This document shows, in pieces, positions 52,178 through 60,900 of a stretch of DNA of 64,000 nt (positions are counted from its first letter, which is position 1; the number at the start of each line of letters is the position of its first letter). The DNA is from Bacteroidales bacterium (GTDB taxonomy: Bacteria; Bacteroidota; Bacteroidia; Bacteroidales; F082). A model generated the notes under the pieces. The model was not told the origin of the DNA and made no database searches. It saw only the letters and a program-made list of their open reading frames with translations. The stretch spans positions 1 to 64,000 of the forward strand of contig JACCQN010000008.1 in assembly GCA_015709215.1 (NCBI GenBank), in the 5' to 3' direction. The translations under genes were made by a program, and so were the position numbers.

Positions 52178-53382
52178 GCTTACTCTACGAAATTGGAATT
52201 GTAATACAATGGGTTTTGTTGCTTTATCTAGGAGGCTCAGCCCTTTATTTATTTTGGTTCGCTTTTTTGTCCATTTTTCCACTTAAAAATCTTCCTCCGG
52301 TTGATCTCAAAAAAAGAAGGTTTGCTGTGCTGATTCCCAGCTATATGGAAGATGAAGTAATTTTTGAGGTTGCCGAACAGGCACTGCAACAAAATTATCC
52401 TAAAGATTTATACGATGTCGTTGTTATTGCTGATAAGTTTAAGACAAAAACGATACAAAAACTCAAACAGTATCCTATCATTCTGTTCAACGAAAACTTC
52501 AGTATTAGCACCAAAACCAGAGCACTCAATTATGCACTTCGATTATTGCCTGATAACCATTATGATGTTGCAGTGGTGTTGGACGCCGATAATCTGATGG
52601 AAAAAGACTTTCTGGCAAAACTAAATGATGCATTTTCCTATCCTTATCAAGCTATCCAGTGTCATCGCGTTGCAAAAAATCTTAACACAAATTTTGCTAT
52701 TTTAGATGCCATAAGCGAAGAAATCAACAACAATATTTTCAGAAAAGGCCATCGTAAGATGGGATTATCCAGTGCCCTCATTGGCTCGGCAATGGCATTT
52801 CGTTACGACTTTTTCAAAAATTTGATGAAGGAGGTAGAAGTCGTCGGAGGTTTTGACAAGGAACTAGAGCTTAGATTGTTATATAATCATCATATTATTC
52901 ATTATTTGGATGACGCCTTTGTGCTGGACGAGAAGGTTCAAAACGTAAAAGTGTTTTCACGACAACGCAGAAGGTGGCTGTCAGCACAGTTTCATTATTT
53001 TGGCAAACACTTTATTCCTGCACTTAAAGCGCTGATTTCAAATGGTAATATCGACTACTTCAACAAAGCTTTTCAATACATACAGCTTCCGAGAATACTT
53101 TTGCTGGGTTTATTGGTTTTAATCAGTTTCATTTCCCTTTTTGTCAATCCCCTTTCACTTACAATAAGCTGGTTAACAGCATCTTTTTTTATCATTTCAG
53201 CTTTATTTTTGGCCACACCCCTGAGATTTTATAATTTCAGAACTTTAAAGGCATTGCTCGCTTTGCCTATTGGTTTTGCTTTTATGTTTTTATCCTTACT
53301 CAGCATCCGGGGAGCCAATAAACAGTTTATTCACACTAAACATACTTATAATGCCTTTCAAATCAAAAAGAAAGATCGTTAA
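52174..53382 (+). CDS. Membrane glycosyltransferase family 2 (QRRRW type), copy B
   Basis: This 402-residue partner of copy B has an N-terminal helix (9-30), the catalytic core (AVLIPSYMEDEV near 51, LDADNLMEKD near 136), SRQRRRWLSAQ near 262 and C-terminal helices. LNTNFAILDAISEEINN and FRKGHRKMGLSSALIGSAMA are nearly the same as in copy A, whereas the termini have diverged. Substrate is unknown. The cassette of small plus large GT2 was evidently duplicated in tandem. Confidence 0.85.
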   Translation: MSLLYEIGIVIQWVLLLYLGGSALYLFWFAFLSIFPLKNLPPVDLKKRRFAVLIPSYMEDEVIFEVAEQALQQNYPKDLYDVVVIADKFKTKTIQKLKQYPIILFNENFSISTKTRALNYALRLLPDNHYDVAVVLDADNLMEKDFLAKLNDAFSYPYQAIQCHRVAKNLNTNFAILDAISEEINNNIFRKGHRKMGLSSALIGSAMAFRYDFFKNLMKEVEVVGGFDKELELRLLYNHHIIHYLDDAFVLDEKVQNVKVFSRQRRRWLSAQFHYFGKHFIPALKALISNGNIDYFNKAFQYIQLPRILLLGLLVLISFISLFVNPLSLTISWLTASFFIISALFLATPLRFYNFRTLKALLALPIGFAFMFLSLLSIRGANKQFIHTKHTYNAFQIKKKDR

Positions 53383-53409
53383 TTTGTATCCAGCTAAAAC
53401 CAACACTTT

Positions 53410-54558
53410 ATGAAAATAGCAATTGAAGGTCAGCGTTTGTTTCGGGTAAAAAAGCATGGAATGGATATGGTTGCTCTTGAGTTAATCAAAAACCTGCAAC
53501 TCATTGATAAAGAGAATACTTATTATGTGTTTGTAAAACCGGATGAGGATAGCACCTGCATTCCTGAAGCTGAAAACTTTAAAATTATCCCGCTCGCGGG
53601 TGGTGCTTATCCCATTTGGGAACAAAAAACTCTGCCCAAAGCAGTGAAAGAATTGGGGTGCGATTTATTACATTGTACCAGCAATACAGCGCCTTTAAAA
53701 TCAACAGTTCCGCTAATGATTACACTTCATGACATCATCTACCTCGAAAGCGTTAGTTTGTTCAAAAAAGGAGGAACCTGGTATCAGAAATTCGGAAATA
53801 TGTATCGCCGGTTTGTGGTGCCAAGGGTGGTAAAAAGTAGTGAAAAAATCATCACGGTGTCAAATTTTGAGAAAAACAGGATTAAGGAGTTTTTTGGATT
53901 TCCTGAATCTGATGATCGCTTAGTAGCTGTATATAATGGTGTTAGCGAACACTTTAAGCCGGTTACTGATCAACAGGAACTGGAACGTGTAAAAGTAAAG
54001 TATCAACTTCCTGATCAGTTTCTTTTTTTCCTGGGAAATACCGATCCCAAAAAAAATACTAAAGGAGTGTTGAAAGCTTTTTCTGATTTTCTCAAAAAAA
54101 CAAACAAACCCATTAAGCTGGTGATGCTGGATTATGATAAGGAAGCGCTGGATAATTTGCTCAGCGAAATTGGTGATAAAAAGCTCATCGATCGTATTCA
54201 TCTAACAGGTTATGTTGTAAACACTGATCTGCCAGCTATTTATAGTCAGTGTAAACTATTTTTATATCCATCGCTGCGCGAAAGCTTTGGAATCCCAATG
54301 CTGGAAGCGATGCGCTGTGGTGTTGCTGTAATTACATCCAATACCTCCAGCATGCCCGAAGTTGCTGCCGATGCAGCCTATTTTGTTGATCCTTACAAAC
54401 CTGAACAAATTACACAGGGAATTGAAACTTTATTAAACGATGACACATTGCGTAATAACCTTATTCAAAAAGGATTCGAAAGGTCAGCCAGTTTTTCATG
54501 GAAATCAATGGCCGAAAAGGTTTTAGATCTTTATGAACAGATTCTTAAAAAGAATTAA
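53410..54558 (+). CDS. GT4-type glycosyltransferase
   Basis: This 382-residue GT-B enzyme has an N-terminal acceptor domain (MKIAIEGQRLF, LHCTSNTAPLK near 90, ITLHDIIYLES near 103) and a C-terminal nucleotide-sugar domain (FLGNTDPKKNTKGVL near 202, RESFGIPMLEAMRCGVAVI near 292-310 with the E-x7-E motif). It would act on the cytoplasmic face. Donor sugar cannot be predicted. An upstream start of the next gene would overlap its end, but that gene's likely start lies beyond. Confidence 0.88.
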   Translation: MKIAIEGQRLFRVKKHGMDMVALELIKNLQLIDKENTYYVFVKPDEDSTCIPEAENFKIIPLAGGAYPIWEQKTLPKAVKELGCDLLHCTSNTAPLKSTVPLMITLHDIIYLESVSLFKKGGTWYQKFGNMYRRFVVPRVVKSSEKIITVSNFEKNRIKEFFGFPESDDRLVAVYNGVSEHFKPVTDQQELERVKVKYQLPDQFLFFLGNTDPKKNTKGVLKAFSDFLKKTNKPIKLVMLDYDKEALDNLLSEIGDKKLIDRIHLTGYVVNTDLPAIYSQCKLFLYPSLRESFGIPMLEAMRCGVAVITSNTSSMPEVAADAAYFVDPYKPEQITQGIETLLNDDTLRNNLIQKGFERSASFSWKSMAEKVLDLYEQILKKN

Positions 54559-54571
54559 AAAAACCAGCATT

Positions 54572-55777
54572 ATGATTAAAAACCGTGATTTTATCATTGT
54601 CGGATTGCAAGCCCTCGACAGTAAAATTGGCAGCAATTGTATCAATATTGCCCATGAAATCGCCTGTCATAACAGGGTTTTATATGTAAATTATCCCCTT
54701 GACCGGCTCACAAAAATCAGAGAAAAGAACGATCCGATTATTCAAAAACGTATCCGGATTAATAAGGGTGAAGAAGCTGATTTGGTTCAGGTTAACGAAA
54801 ATTTGTGGAATCTGTTTCCAAAAACAACATTAGAATCAATCAGTCAATTGCCTTTAGATGGGCTTTTCGATTTTTTCAACAGGATCAATAACAAACGTTT
54901 TGCCCGCGAAATAAAAAAGGCAATTGATAAACTCGGCTTTTCGAATTATTTCATTTTCAACGACAGTGATATGTTTCGAAGCTTTTATCTGAAAGAACTG
55001 CTTCAACCTGAATTGTATATCTATTATACGCGAGATAATTTAATCGCTGTTGACTTCTGGAAGAAACAAGGAGTACGCATCGAAGCTGCCCTGATGAAAA
55101 AATCTGATCTGGTTGTGGCTAATTCAACTTATCTGGCCGAGCATGCCGCACAGTTTAATCCACATTCCTACTATGTTGGCCAAGGTTGCGATGTGAGTTT
55201 ATTTGATGAAAAACTTGTAAAAGAAATGCCCGAAGATCTTAAACCAATCGGCAAGCCCATAATCGGTTATATTGGCGCTTTGTTTTCCCTTCGGTTAGAT
55301 ATTGAAGTGCTTGAATACCTGGCTACTCAGCGAAAAGACTGGTCGATTGTACTCGTTGGCCCTGAAGATGAAGCATTTAAATCCAGCAAATTACATCAAA
55401 TGAGCAATGTCTATTTTCTGGGTTCTAAACCAATGGAGCAGCTCCCCTCCTACCTCAATTACTTCGATGTAGCCATTAACCCTCAGCAACTGAATGAAGT
55501 AACCATTGGTAATTATCCTCGTAAAATAGATGAATACCTGGCTATGGGAAAACCAACCGTAGCTACCCGAACCAAAGCAATGGAAGTATTTGAAGATCAT
55601 ACCTATCTGGCCGTTAACAAAGAAGATTACCTTGAGCTCGTCGAACGAGCACTTGAGGAAAATACGCCTGAAAAAGCTACCGAAAGAAGTATATTTGCGC
55701 GCAGCCATACCTGGGAAAACAATGTAGCAGCTATTTATGAGCACATGCTACATTTGATGCAAACGTCTAATTTGTAA
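54572..55777 (+). CDS. GT4/TuaH-like glycosyltransferase
   Basis: This protein of about 401 residues has a GT-B form: DFIIVGLQALDSKIGSN start, YYTRDNLIAVDFWKKQG near 159, SDLVVANSTYLAEHA near 187, IGYIGALFSLRLDIEVL near 233, and NYPRKIDEYLAMGKPTVATRT near 325. It resembles TuaH-like and other family 1/4 transferases common in surface-glycan loci. ATG 54572 is preferred; a start at 54533 lies inside the preceding gene. Confidence 0.8.
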   Translation: MIKNRDFIIVGLQALDSKIGSNCINIAHEIACHNRVLYVNYPLDRLTKIREKNDPIIQKRIRINKGEEADLVQVNENLWNLFPKTTLESISQLPLDGLFDFFNRINNKRFAREIKKAIDKLGFSNYFIFNDSDMFRSFYLKELLQPELYIYYTRDNLIAVDFWKKQGVRIEAALMKKSDLVVANSTYLAEHAAQFNPHSYYVGQGCDVSLFDEKLVKEMPEDLKPIGKPIIGYIGALFSLRLDIEVLEYLATQRKDWSIVLVGPEDEAFKSSKLHQMSNVYFLGSKPMEQLPSYLNYFDVAINPQQLNEVTIGNYPRKIDEYLAMGKPTVATRTKAMEVFEDHTYLAVNKEDYLELVERALEENTPEKATERSIFARSHTWENNVAAIYEHMLHLMQTSNL

Positions 55778-55802
55778 TAAATAATCAAATAGCAAAATCA
55801 CA

Positions 55803-56423
55803 ATGGCTCTAGTAGAAAAAATTAAATCTAATCCCAGACTAAAAAAACTGGTGCTATGGATGCTAATGCCTAAAAATCAGGCACGGCCAAGATTGTGGGT
55901 AAAGCTGTTTCTTAATCCTTTCAAACATCACAAGGGAAAAGGATCTTTGATAAGAAGAAGAACACGAATGGATGTGCTTCCGTTTAACCTATTCTCGATG
56001 GGAGCCAACTCAACCATTGAAGATTTTGCAACAGTAAATAATGGTGTAGGGCCAGTGGTCATTGGAGATAGAACACGAATTGGTTTAGGTTGCGTTTTGA
56101 TAGGACCTGTAACAGTCGGCAACGATGTAATGTTTGCACAGAATGTTGTAGTTTCAGGGCTTAATCATGGCTATCAGGATATTAACACTCCTCCAAGCCT
56201 ACAGCCAGTCGAAACTAAACCTATCAGTATTGGAGATGAGGTGTGGATTGGAGCCAACGTTGTTATTACAGCAGGCGTAACAATCGGGAAGCATGCTGTT
56301 GTTGCAGCAGGTAGTGTCGTCACCAAAGATGTTCCTGATTTTTCTATTGCTGCTGGTAATCCTGCCCGGATTCTCAAACAATATAACTCTGAAACAATGC
56401 AATGGGAAAGGATTAAATCATAA
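55803..56423 (+). CDS. Hexapeptide-repeat acyltransferase
   Basis: This 206-residue left-handed beta-helix protein has repeated hexapeptides ([IV]GxxxxI pattern) from about 65 to 185: IGDRTRIGLGCVLIGPVTVG, then the long loop with GLNHGYQDIN (acceptor/catalytic His), then IGDEVWIGANVVITAGVTIG and a C-terminal AAGNPARILKQ. The form matches maltose/galactoside O-acetyltransferase relatives (WbbJ/Wzx-locus type). It likely acetylates a sugar of the repeat unit. A basic N-terminal 50-residue extension may bind membrane. Confidence 0.88.
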   Translation: MALVEKIKSNPRLKKLVLWMLMPKNQARPRLWVKLFLNPFKHHKGKGSLIRRRTRMDVLPFNLFSMGANSTIEDFATVNNGVGPVVIGDRTRIGLGCVLIGPVTVGNDVMFAQNVVVSGLNHGYQDINTPPSLQPVETKPISIGDEVWIGANVVITAGVTIGKHAVVAAGSVVTKDVPDFSIAAGNPARILKQYNSETMQWERIKS

Positions 56424-56450
56424 ATCAATCAACCATTTATCTAATTAGCA

Positions 56451-57260
56451 ATGCATAAACTCACAACATTCTTACGATACCTCAAAGATTATCTTCAATA
56501 TGGGCAGATTTTACTTGTATTTGCCTCCATAATATATTTGATAACAGGAAAATCTTATCCACGTACCCGTATTTTCAGAGGAAAACTGGGAATTTTTCTG
56601 CATCGGAAAGGCTCTCTCGACTTTCAATTTGGAAACTACGCATATGAATGGGGGGTGAAACGGTTTTTACTCAAACACTATACTCATTATCAGTCTTTTA
56701 TTGATGTTGGAGCTAATATGGGAACTTATACGATAATGTTCGCCAAAAAGGGTCTCAATACAATCGCTTTTGAACCATCAATCAGCAATTATAAAGCCTT
56801 GCAAATCAACATTATGTTGAATAATTTAGAAAAAAATGTTACCAGTTACAATATGGGGTTAGATAACACAGATCGCAAGGCCAGCTTTGTTTTCGATCCG
56901 GTAAATACTGGCGCCTCCCATCTGAGCGCAACCCAGTTTTATGATCCGGTAACAGATGAAAGAGGCGAGCTAACAGAAGTTCAACTGGTTATGCTAGATC
57001 ATTTTAAAGACAAACTTCCGCTCAATCCTGATGATGCGGTTTTGATGAAAATTGATGTGGAAGGCATGGAGGAAGAAGTAATCAAAGGAGCAACTGAGTT
57101 TATTCAAAATCGTAAGGAACTGCTGATCGTTATGGAAAGTGTTCATTCGGGAGAAGAAAAACTTAAATCTGTCCTTTCAGAAATCGCTGAATTTGAATTT
57201 CTTGAAGTAGATTCTCTCAATTTTGCTGCAAAAAAAATCAAAAACCATATATCATTATGA
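56451..57260 (+). CDS. FkbM-family methyltransferase
   Basis: This 269-residue protein has an N-terminal hydrophobic patch (17-33) and a class I SAM fold: FIDVGANMGTYTIMFAK near 84-100 (SAM motif I), TIAFEPS near 104 and LMKIDVEGMEEEVIKGA near 195-211 (FkbM hallmark). Such enzymes O-methylate sugars in surface glycans. The 3' end overlaps the next gene by four bases. Confidence 0.88.
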   Translation: MHKLTTFLRYLKDYLQYGQILLVFASIIYLITGKSYPRTRIFRGKLGIFLHRKGSLDFQFGNYAYEWGVKRFLLKHYTHYQSFIDVGANMGTYTIMFAKKGLNTIAFEPSISNYKALQINIMLNNLEKNVTSYNMGLDNTDRKASFVFDPVNTGASHLSATQFYDPVTDERGELTEVQLVMLDHFKDKLPLNPDDAVLMKIDVEGMEEEVIKGATEFIQNRKELLIVMESVHSGEEKLKSVLSEIAEFEFLEVDSLNFAAKKIKNHISL

Positions 57261-58444
57261 TAACATTAAAAGTAATTTTCTGGATTTTACTTTTTCTGGT
57301 TTTTTACACTTACCTGGGATATGGTTTGCTCCTCTTTTTCATGGTGAGACTAAAAAGGATTTTCAAAGACAAAACAGTAATTAACAAGGACTATGAGCCT
57401 GAAGTTACGCTATTTGTTGCAGCCTATAACGAGAAAGATTATGTGGAAGCAAAAGTGAACAATGGTTTTGAACTCGATTATCCGCCAGAAAAAATAAAAC
57501 AGGTTTGGGTTACTGACGGATCAGATGATGGCACGCCCGACCTTTTGAAAAAATATGCGGAACATGGTGTTGAAGTTTATCATGAAAATGCCAGAGGTGG
57601 TAAAATTGGCGCGATGAATCGCGGAATGCAGTTCGTTAAATCTCCAATTGTCATTTTCTCAGATGGAAATACGATTCTGGGAAAAGAATCGGTAAGAAGA
57701 ATCGTAAACCTTTTTAGCAATCCAAAAGTTGGCTGTGTTTCGGGCGAAAAAAGAATTTTCAGTAAAGAAAAAGATACTGCAGCCGGAACAGAAGGCATTT
57801 ATTGGAAATACGAATCTACCCTCAAGAAATGGGATGCAGAGCTGTATTCTGTTGTTGGTGCTGCTGGCGAATTATTTGCCATTCGAACAGATTTATTTCA
57901 GGAGGTTGAAAAAGATACAATACTTGATGATTTTATCATCTCTCTGCGTGTGGCAATGAAAGGTTATACTATTCAGTACGATCCTGAAGCATATGCCATC
58001 GAAACTGCCTCAGCAAACGTAAAAGAAGAGTTAAAAAGGAAAATACGTATTGCTGCAGGTGGCATTCAGTCGATTGTCAGGCTCAGCCCGCTACTTAATA
58101 TTTTTAAGTATGGAATGTTATCATTTCAGTATATCTCCCATCGTGTTTTGAGATGGACAATAGCCCCACTTTCACTGCCTTTTATCTTGATTATCAATGC
58201 TATAATTGCCTTTTTAGAGGGTTTTAATAATTTTTCAAATGCCTATGTACTCTTATTTTACGCTCAACTTCTGTTTTATATCTTAGCCATGGCGGGCTGG
58301 TATCTCGAAAACAAAGCCATTAAGATCAAAGCACTTTTTGTTCCGTACTATTTCTTTATCATGAATTATGCAGTTTTGCTGGGAATGAAACGCTACTTTA
58401 AAGGAAGTCAAAGTGTTAACTGGGAACGGGCAAAACGAGGATAA
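57257..58444 (+). CDS. Membrane glycosyltransferase family 2
   Basis: This 395-residue protein has an N-terminal helix (4-26), GT2 core (VTLFVAAYNEKDYVEAKVN near 50, VTDGSDDGTPDLL near 86, FSDGNTILGKESV near 132) and three C-terminal helices (about 305-375). It has RKIRIAAGG where the two QRRRW-type enzymes of the operon have Q-x-x-R-W, so it belongs to a different branch (cellulose-synthase-like/poly-GlcNAc-like). It adds another sugar to the repeat. It is translationally coupled to the FkbM gene. Confidence 0.87.
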   Translation: MITLKVIFWILLFLVFYTYLGYGLLLFFMVRLKRIFKDKTVINKDYEPEVTLFVAAYNEKDYVEAKVNNGFELDYPPEKIKQVWVTDGSDDGTPDLLKKYAEHGVEVYHENARGGKIGAMNRGMQFVKSPIVIFSDGNTILGKESVRRIVNLFSNPKVGCVSGEKRIFSKEKDTAAGTEGIYWKYESTLKKWDAELYSVVGAAGELFAIRTDLFQEVEKDTILDDFIISLRVAMKGYTIQYDPEAYAIETASANVKEELKRKIRIAAGGIQSIVRLSPLLNIFKYGMLSFQYISHRVLRWTIAPLSLPFILIINAIIAFLEGFNNFSNAYVLLFYAQLLFYILAMAGWYLENKAIKIKALFVPYYFFIMNYAVLLGMKRYFKGSQSVNWERAKRG

Positions 58445-58446
58445 CA

Positions 58447-60078
58447 ATGATTAAAAATCTTTTTTGGATACTGATTGTAAATTTTATGTTTAGCACAAGT
58501 TTTGCTTTGGCTCAAAATTGTGACCTCTTAATCAGCAGAAGCCAAACTGTTGTGGATGGTGAAAATATTCAACCGGGCGATACGATTTGTCTCGAAAATG
58601 GAACCCGATCTTATCTTCTTTTTAGAAACCTGATTGGCACTGCCTCACTTCCGATAGTCATTGTAAATCAGGGAGATGTGATTATTGATACTGATCACTT
58701 TTATGGCATAAAAACTTCAAACTGTAGGTTCGTTAAAATAATCGGAAGCCAACCGAATAAAAATTCGTATAGCATTAAAATACAGCGTGTTGGAAATGGC
58801 GCAGGAATTACTTTGGACGATTTAAGTTCTGATATAGAATTGTCAGGAATCGAAATATCTCATACCGCATTTGCCGGAATATATGCTAAAACAGATCCTG
58901 ATTGCAACTTTGATGCTACAAGAGAAAAATTTACTTTTTATAATCTGGAAATCCATGATTGCTATTTACATCATATTGGCGATGAAGGTTTCTACATCGG
59001 CAGTTCAAAATATACAGGACAATATCTTCCCGATTGCGACACAACCGTTCTACCACATTTAATGCATAATGTATTAATATACAATAATTTGATTGAGGAT
59101 ACGGGTTGGGATGGATTACAAGTAAGCAGTGCGATTGGCGATTGTCGGATTTTTAATAACCGAATTTTCAGGGATTCATACAAAGAAACTGTCTATCAAA
59201 TGTCAGGAATTTTAATTGGTGGAGGCTCTGAATGCGATTGCTACAATAATCAAATTTTTGATGGTAAAGGTGATGGTATTGACATGTTTGGACATGGTGA
59301 TAGTCGTATTTATAACAATCTCATTGTCAGAGCCGGAAAGAACTTTCAACCAAATAATCCAGACGAATCACGGCACGGTATTTTTATTGGTAATCCACCC
59401 GACAACAGCCTGTCAAATCTTGATATTTTACACAACACCATCATCGATCCAAAAACCACCGGGATCAGGTACTTTAATTCCTTCACAAGTTTTAACACAA
59501 TTGCTAACAATCTAATTACCAGGCCTGGAGCCTATGATCAAATTGGAAACAATGCTTATTTTAATCATAATTTGTCCATAGATCTCTTTGTTTCAACCGG
59601 AAATTTTTTCACTCAATCAATTGATTATGTTAGCTTTATAAATTTTTCTGAAAACGACTTTGATCTTCAGGCCAACTCTCCTGCAATAAATCGTGCTACT
59701 GATTTGGGCTATAGTAGCATTTTATTCGACCTCTTGGATCGTCCTCGACCCCATAATCAGGGATTTGATCAGGGAGCTTTTGAGTGTCAGGAAATTAATG
59801 CCTCAATTATACAGTTGGAAGATGACATCAAAAAACCCTATACGTTTGTTTTTCAGCCTAAAAGTGAAGTATTGCAGCTACATTTCACAGAAGCTATACC
59901 TTATTTAACGGTTTATATTTTTGATCTAACAGGTAAAACAGTAATTCAAAATCAGATTCAAAGTCAAGGAACACCTCTCCATAAAATTTCTGTTTCAGAA
60001 TTAAAATATGGAATTTACCTATTGAAGATCAAAGGGTTTAAGATTGATTACACGGAAAAGTTTAGCATCACAAAATAA
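58447..60078 (+). CDS. T9SS-secreted right-handed beta-helix protein
   Basis: This 543-residue protein has a signal peptide (NLFWILIVNFMFSTSFALAQ), a parallel beta-helix (about 40-440) with repeated Asn-rich turns (IYNNLIEDTGWDGLQVSS, IFNNRIFRDS, CYNNQIFDGKGDGIDMFG, IYNNLIVRAG), and a C-terminal Por-secretion domain (about 450-543; YIFDLTGK, LKYGIYLLKIKG, EKFSITK). The sorting domain sends it through T9SS to the cell surface. Beta-helix proteins of this kind are often polysaccharide lyases or epimerases; no catalytic residues can be assigned. Its place within the operon suggests action on the polymer. Confidence 0.87.
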   Translation: MIKNLFWILIVNFMFSTSFALAQNCDLLISRSQTVVDGENIQPGDTICLENGTRSYLLFRNLIGTASLPIVIVNQGDVIIDTDHFYGIKTSNCRFVKIIGSQPNKNSYSIKIQRVGNGAGITLDDLSSDIELSGIEISHTAFAGIYAKTDPDCNFDATREKFTFYNLEIHDCYLHHIGDEGFYIGSSKYTGQYLPDCDTTVLPHLMHNVLIYNNLIEDTGWDGLQVSSAIGDCRIFNNRIFRDSYKETVYQMSGILIGGGSECDCYNNQIFDGKGDGIDMFGHGDSRIYNNLIVRAGKNFQPNNPDESRHGIFIGNPPDNSLSNLDILHNTIIDPKTTGIRYFNSFTSFNTIANNLITRPGAYDQIGNNAYFNHNLSIDLFVSTGNFFTQSIDYVSFINFSENDFDLQANSPAINRATDLGYSSILFDLLDRPRPHNQGFDQGAFECQEINASIIQLEDDIKKPYTFVFQPKSEVLQLHFTEAIPYLTVYIFDLTGKTVIQNQIQSQGTPLHKISVSELKYGIYLLKIKGFKIDYTEKFSITK

Positions 60079-60089
60079 AATGACTCCGT

Positions 60090-60890
60090 ATGCAGTTAAA
60101 AAAAATTATTCCGCTTGGCTTGGGCATTTTCTTAAAGAAGAATTATCTTTTTATCAAAGGCATGGCCTATCGTGGCAATCAGTTTTACTGTCCCTTTTGT
60201 GATACCGGATTTAAAGACTTTTTGGATGGAGGAACAGATGTGCCTATCAACGAAAAACTTGATGTTATAGGAGCAGGAAAACGCCCCAAAACAATTTGTC
60301 CGGCCTGCCATTCCAATGATCGCGAGAGGTTATTGCACTGGCTTTTTGAAAACCGCTTTCAGCTATCAGCCTCAGATAAAATCCTCCATATTGCTCCCGA
60401 ACCCTGCTTAGGGCGCTATTTACAGGCGAAAAGTCCGAAAGGTTATATCTCTGGCGTAAAGTATTACGAAGGCTTTTATTATCCACCTGGTGTAAAGTTA
60501 ATGGATTTATTAAACCTGCCTTTTGAAAATAATCATTTCGATTGGGTCATTTGCAATCACGTTTTGGAGCATATTCCTGATGATCAGGCCGCTATGAAAG
60601 CTATTTTTAATGTTTTGAAGAAAGGTGGAAAAGCAATTCTGCAGGTGCCATGGTCTCCCCAACTTGATCAGACAAAAGAAGATTTTAGCATTCAGGATCC
60701 AAAAGAGCGGGAAGCAGCTTTTGGTCAATTCGACCACCTAAGAATTTACGGTAAAGATTACACAACAAGGCTTAAAAATGCTGGTTTTCAAATTAATAAA
60801 CTTGAATTTGAAGACCTCGGCATCTTGAAAAATGACATTGAGAAGATGCAACTTAATAAGAAAGAATGTATCTTTATTGTCACAAAATGA
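60090..60890 (+). CDS. SAM-dependent methyltransferase with zinc-ribbon N-terminus
   Basis: This 266-residue protein starts with a CxxC...CxxC segment (FYCPFCDTGF near 29 and CPACHSNDRERLL near 70) typical of a class of Bacteroidota glycan-locus methyltransferases. The class I fold follows: ILHIAPEPCLGRYL near 98, VICNHVLEHIPDD near 151-163 and KKGGKAILQVPW near 178. Sugar O-methylation is inferred. The gene follows the beta-helix gene by 11 bases. Confidence 0.82.
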   Translation: MQLKKIIPLGLGIFLKKNYLFIKGMAYRGNQFYCPFCDTGFKDFLDGGTDVPINEKLDVIGAGKRPKTICPACHSNDRERLLHWLFENRFQLSASDKILHIAPEPCLGRYLQAKSPKGYISGVKYYEGFYYPPGVKLMDLLNLPFENNHFDWVICNHVLEHIPDDQAAMKAIFNVLKKGGKAILQVPWSPQLDQTKEDFSIQDPKEREAAFGQFDHLRIYGKDYTTRLKNAGFQINKLEFEDLGILKNDIEKMQLNKKECIFIVTK

Positions 60891-60900
60891 GCAATTAGTT

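Noticed and set aside
60832-60900. Earlier start of the hybrid kinase
   Set aside because: It lies within the methyltransferase gene in another frame; ATG 60901 gives a proper signal/anchor sequence.
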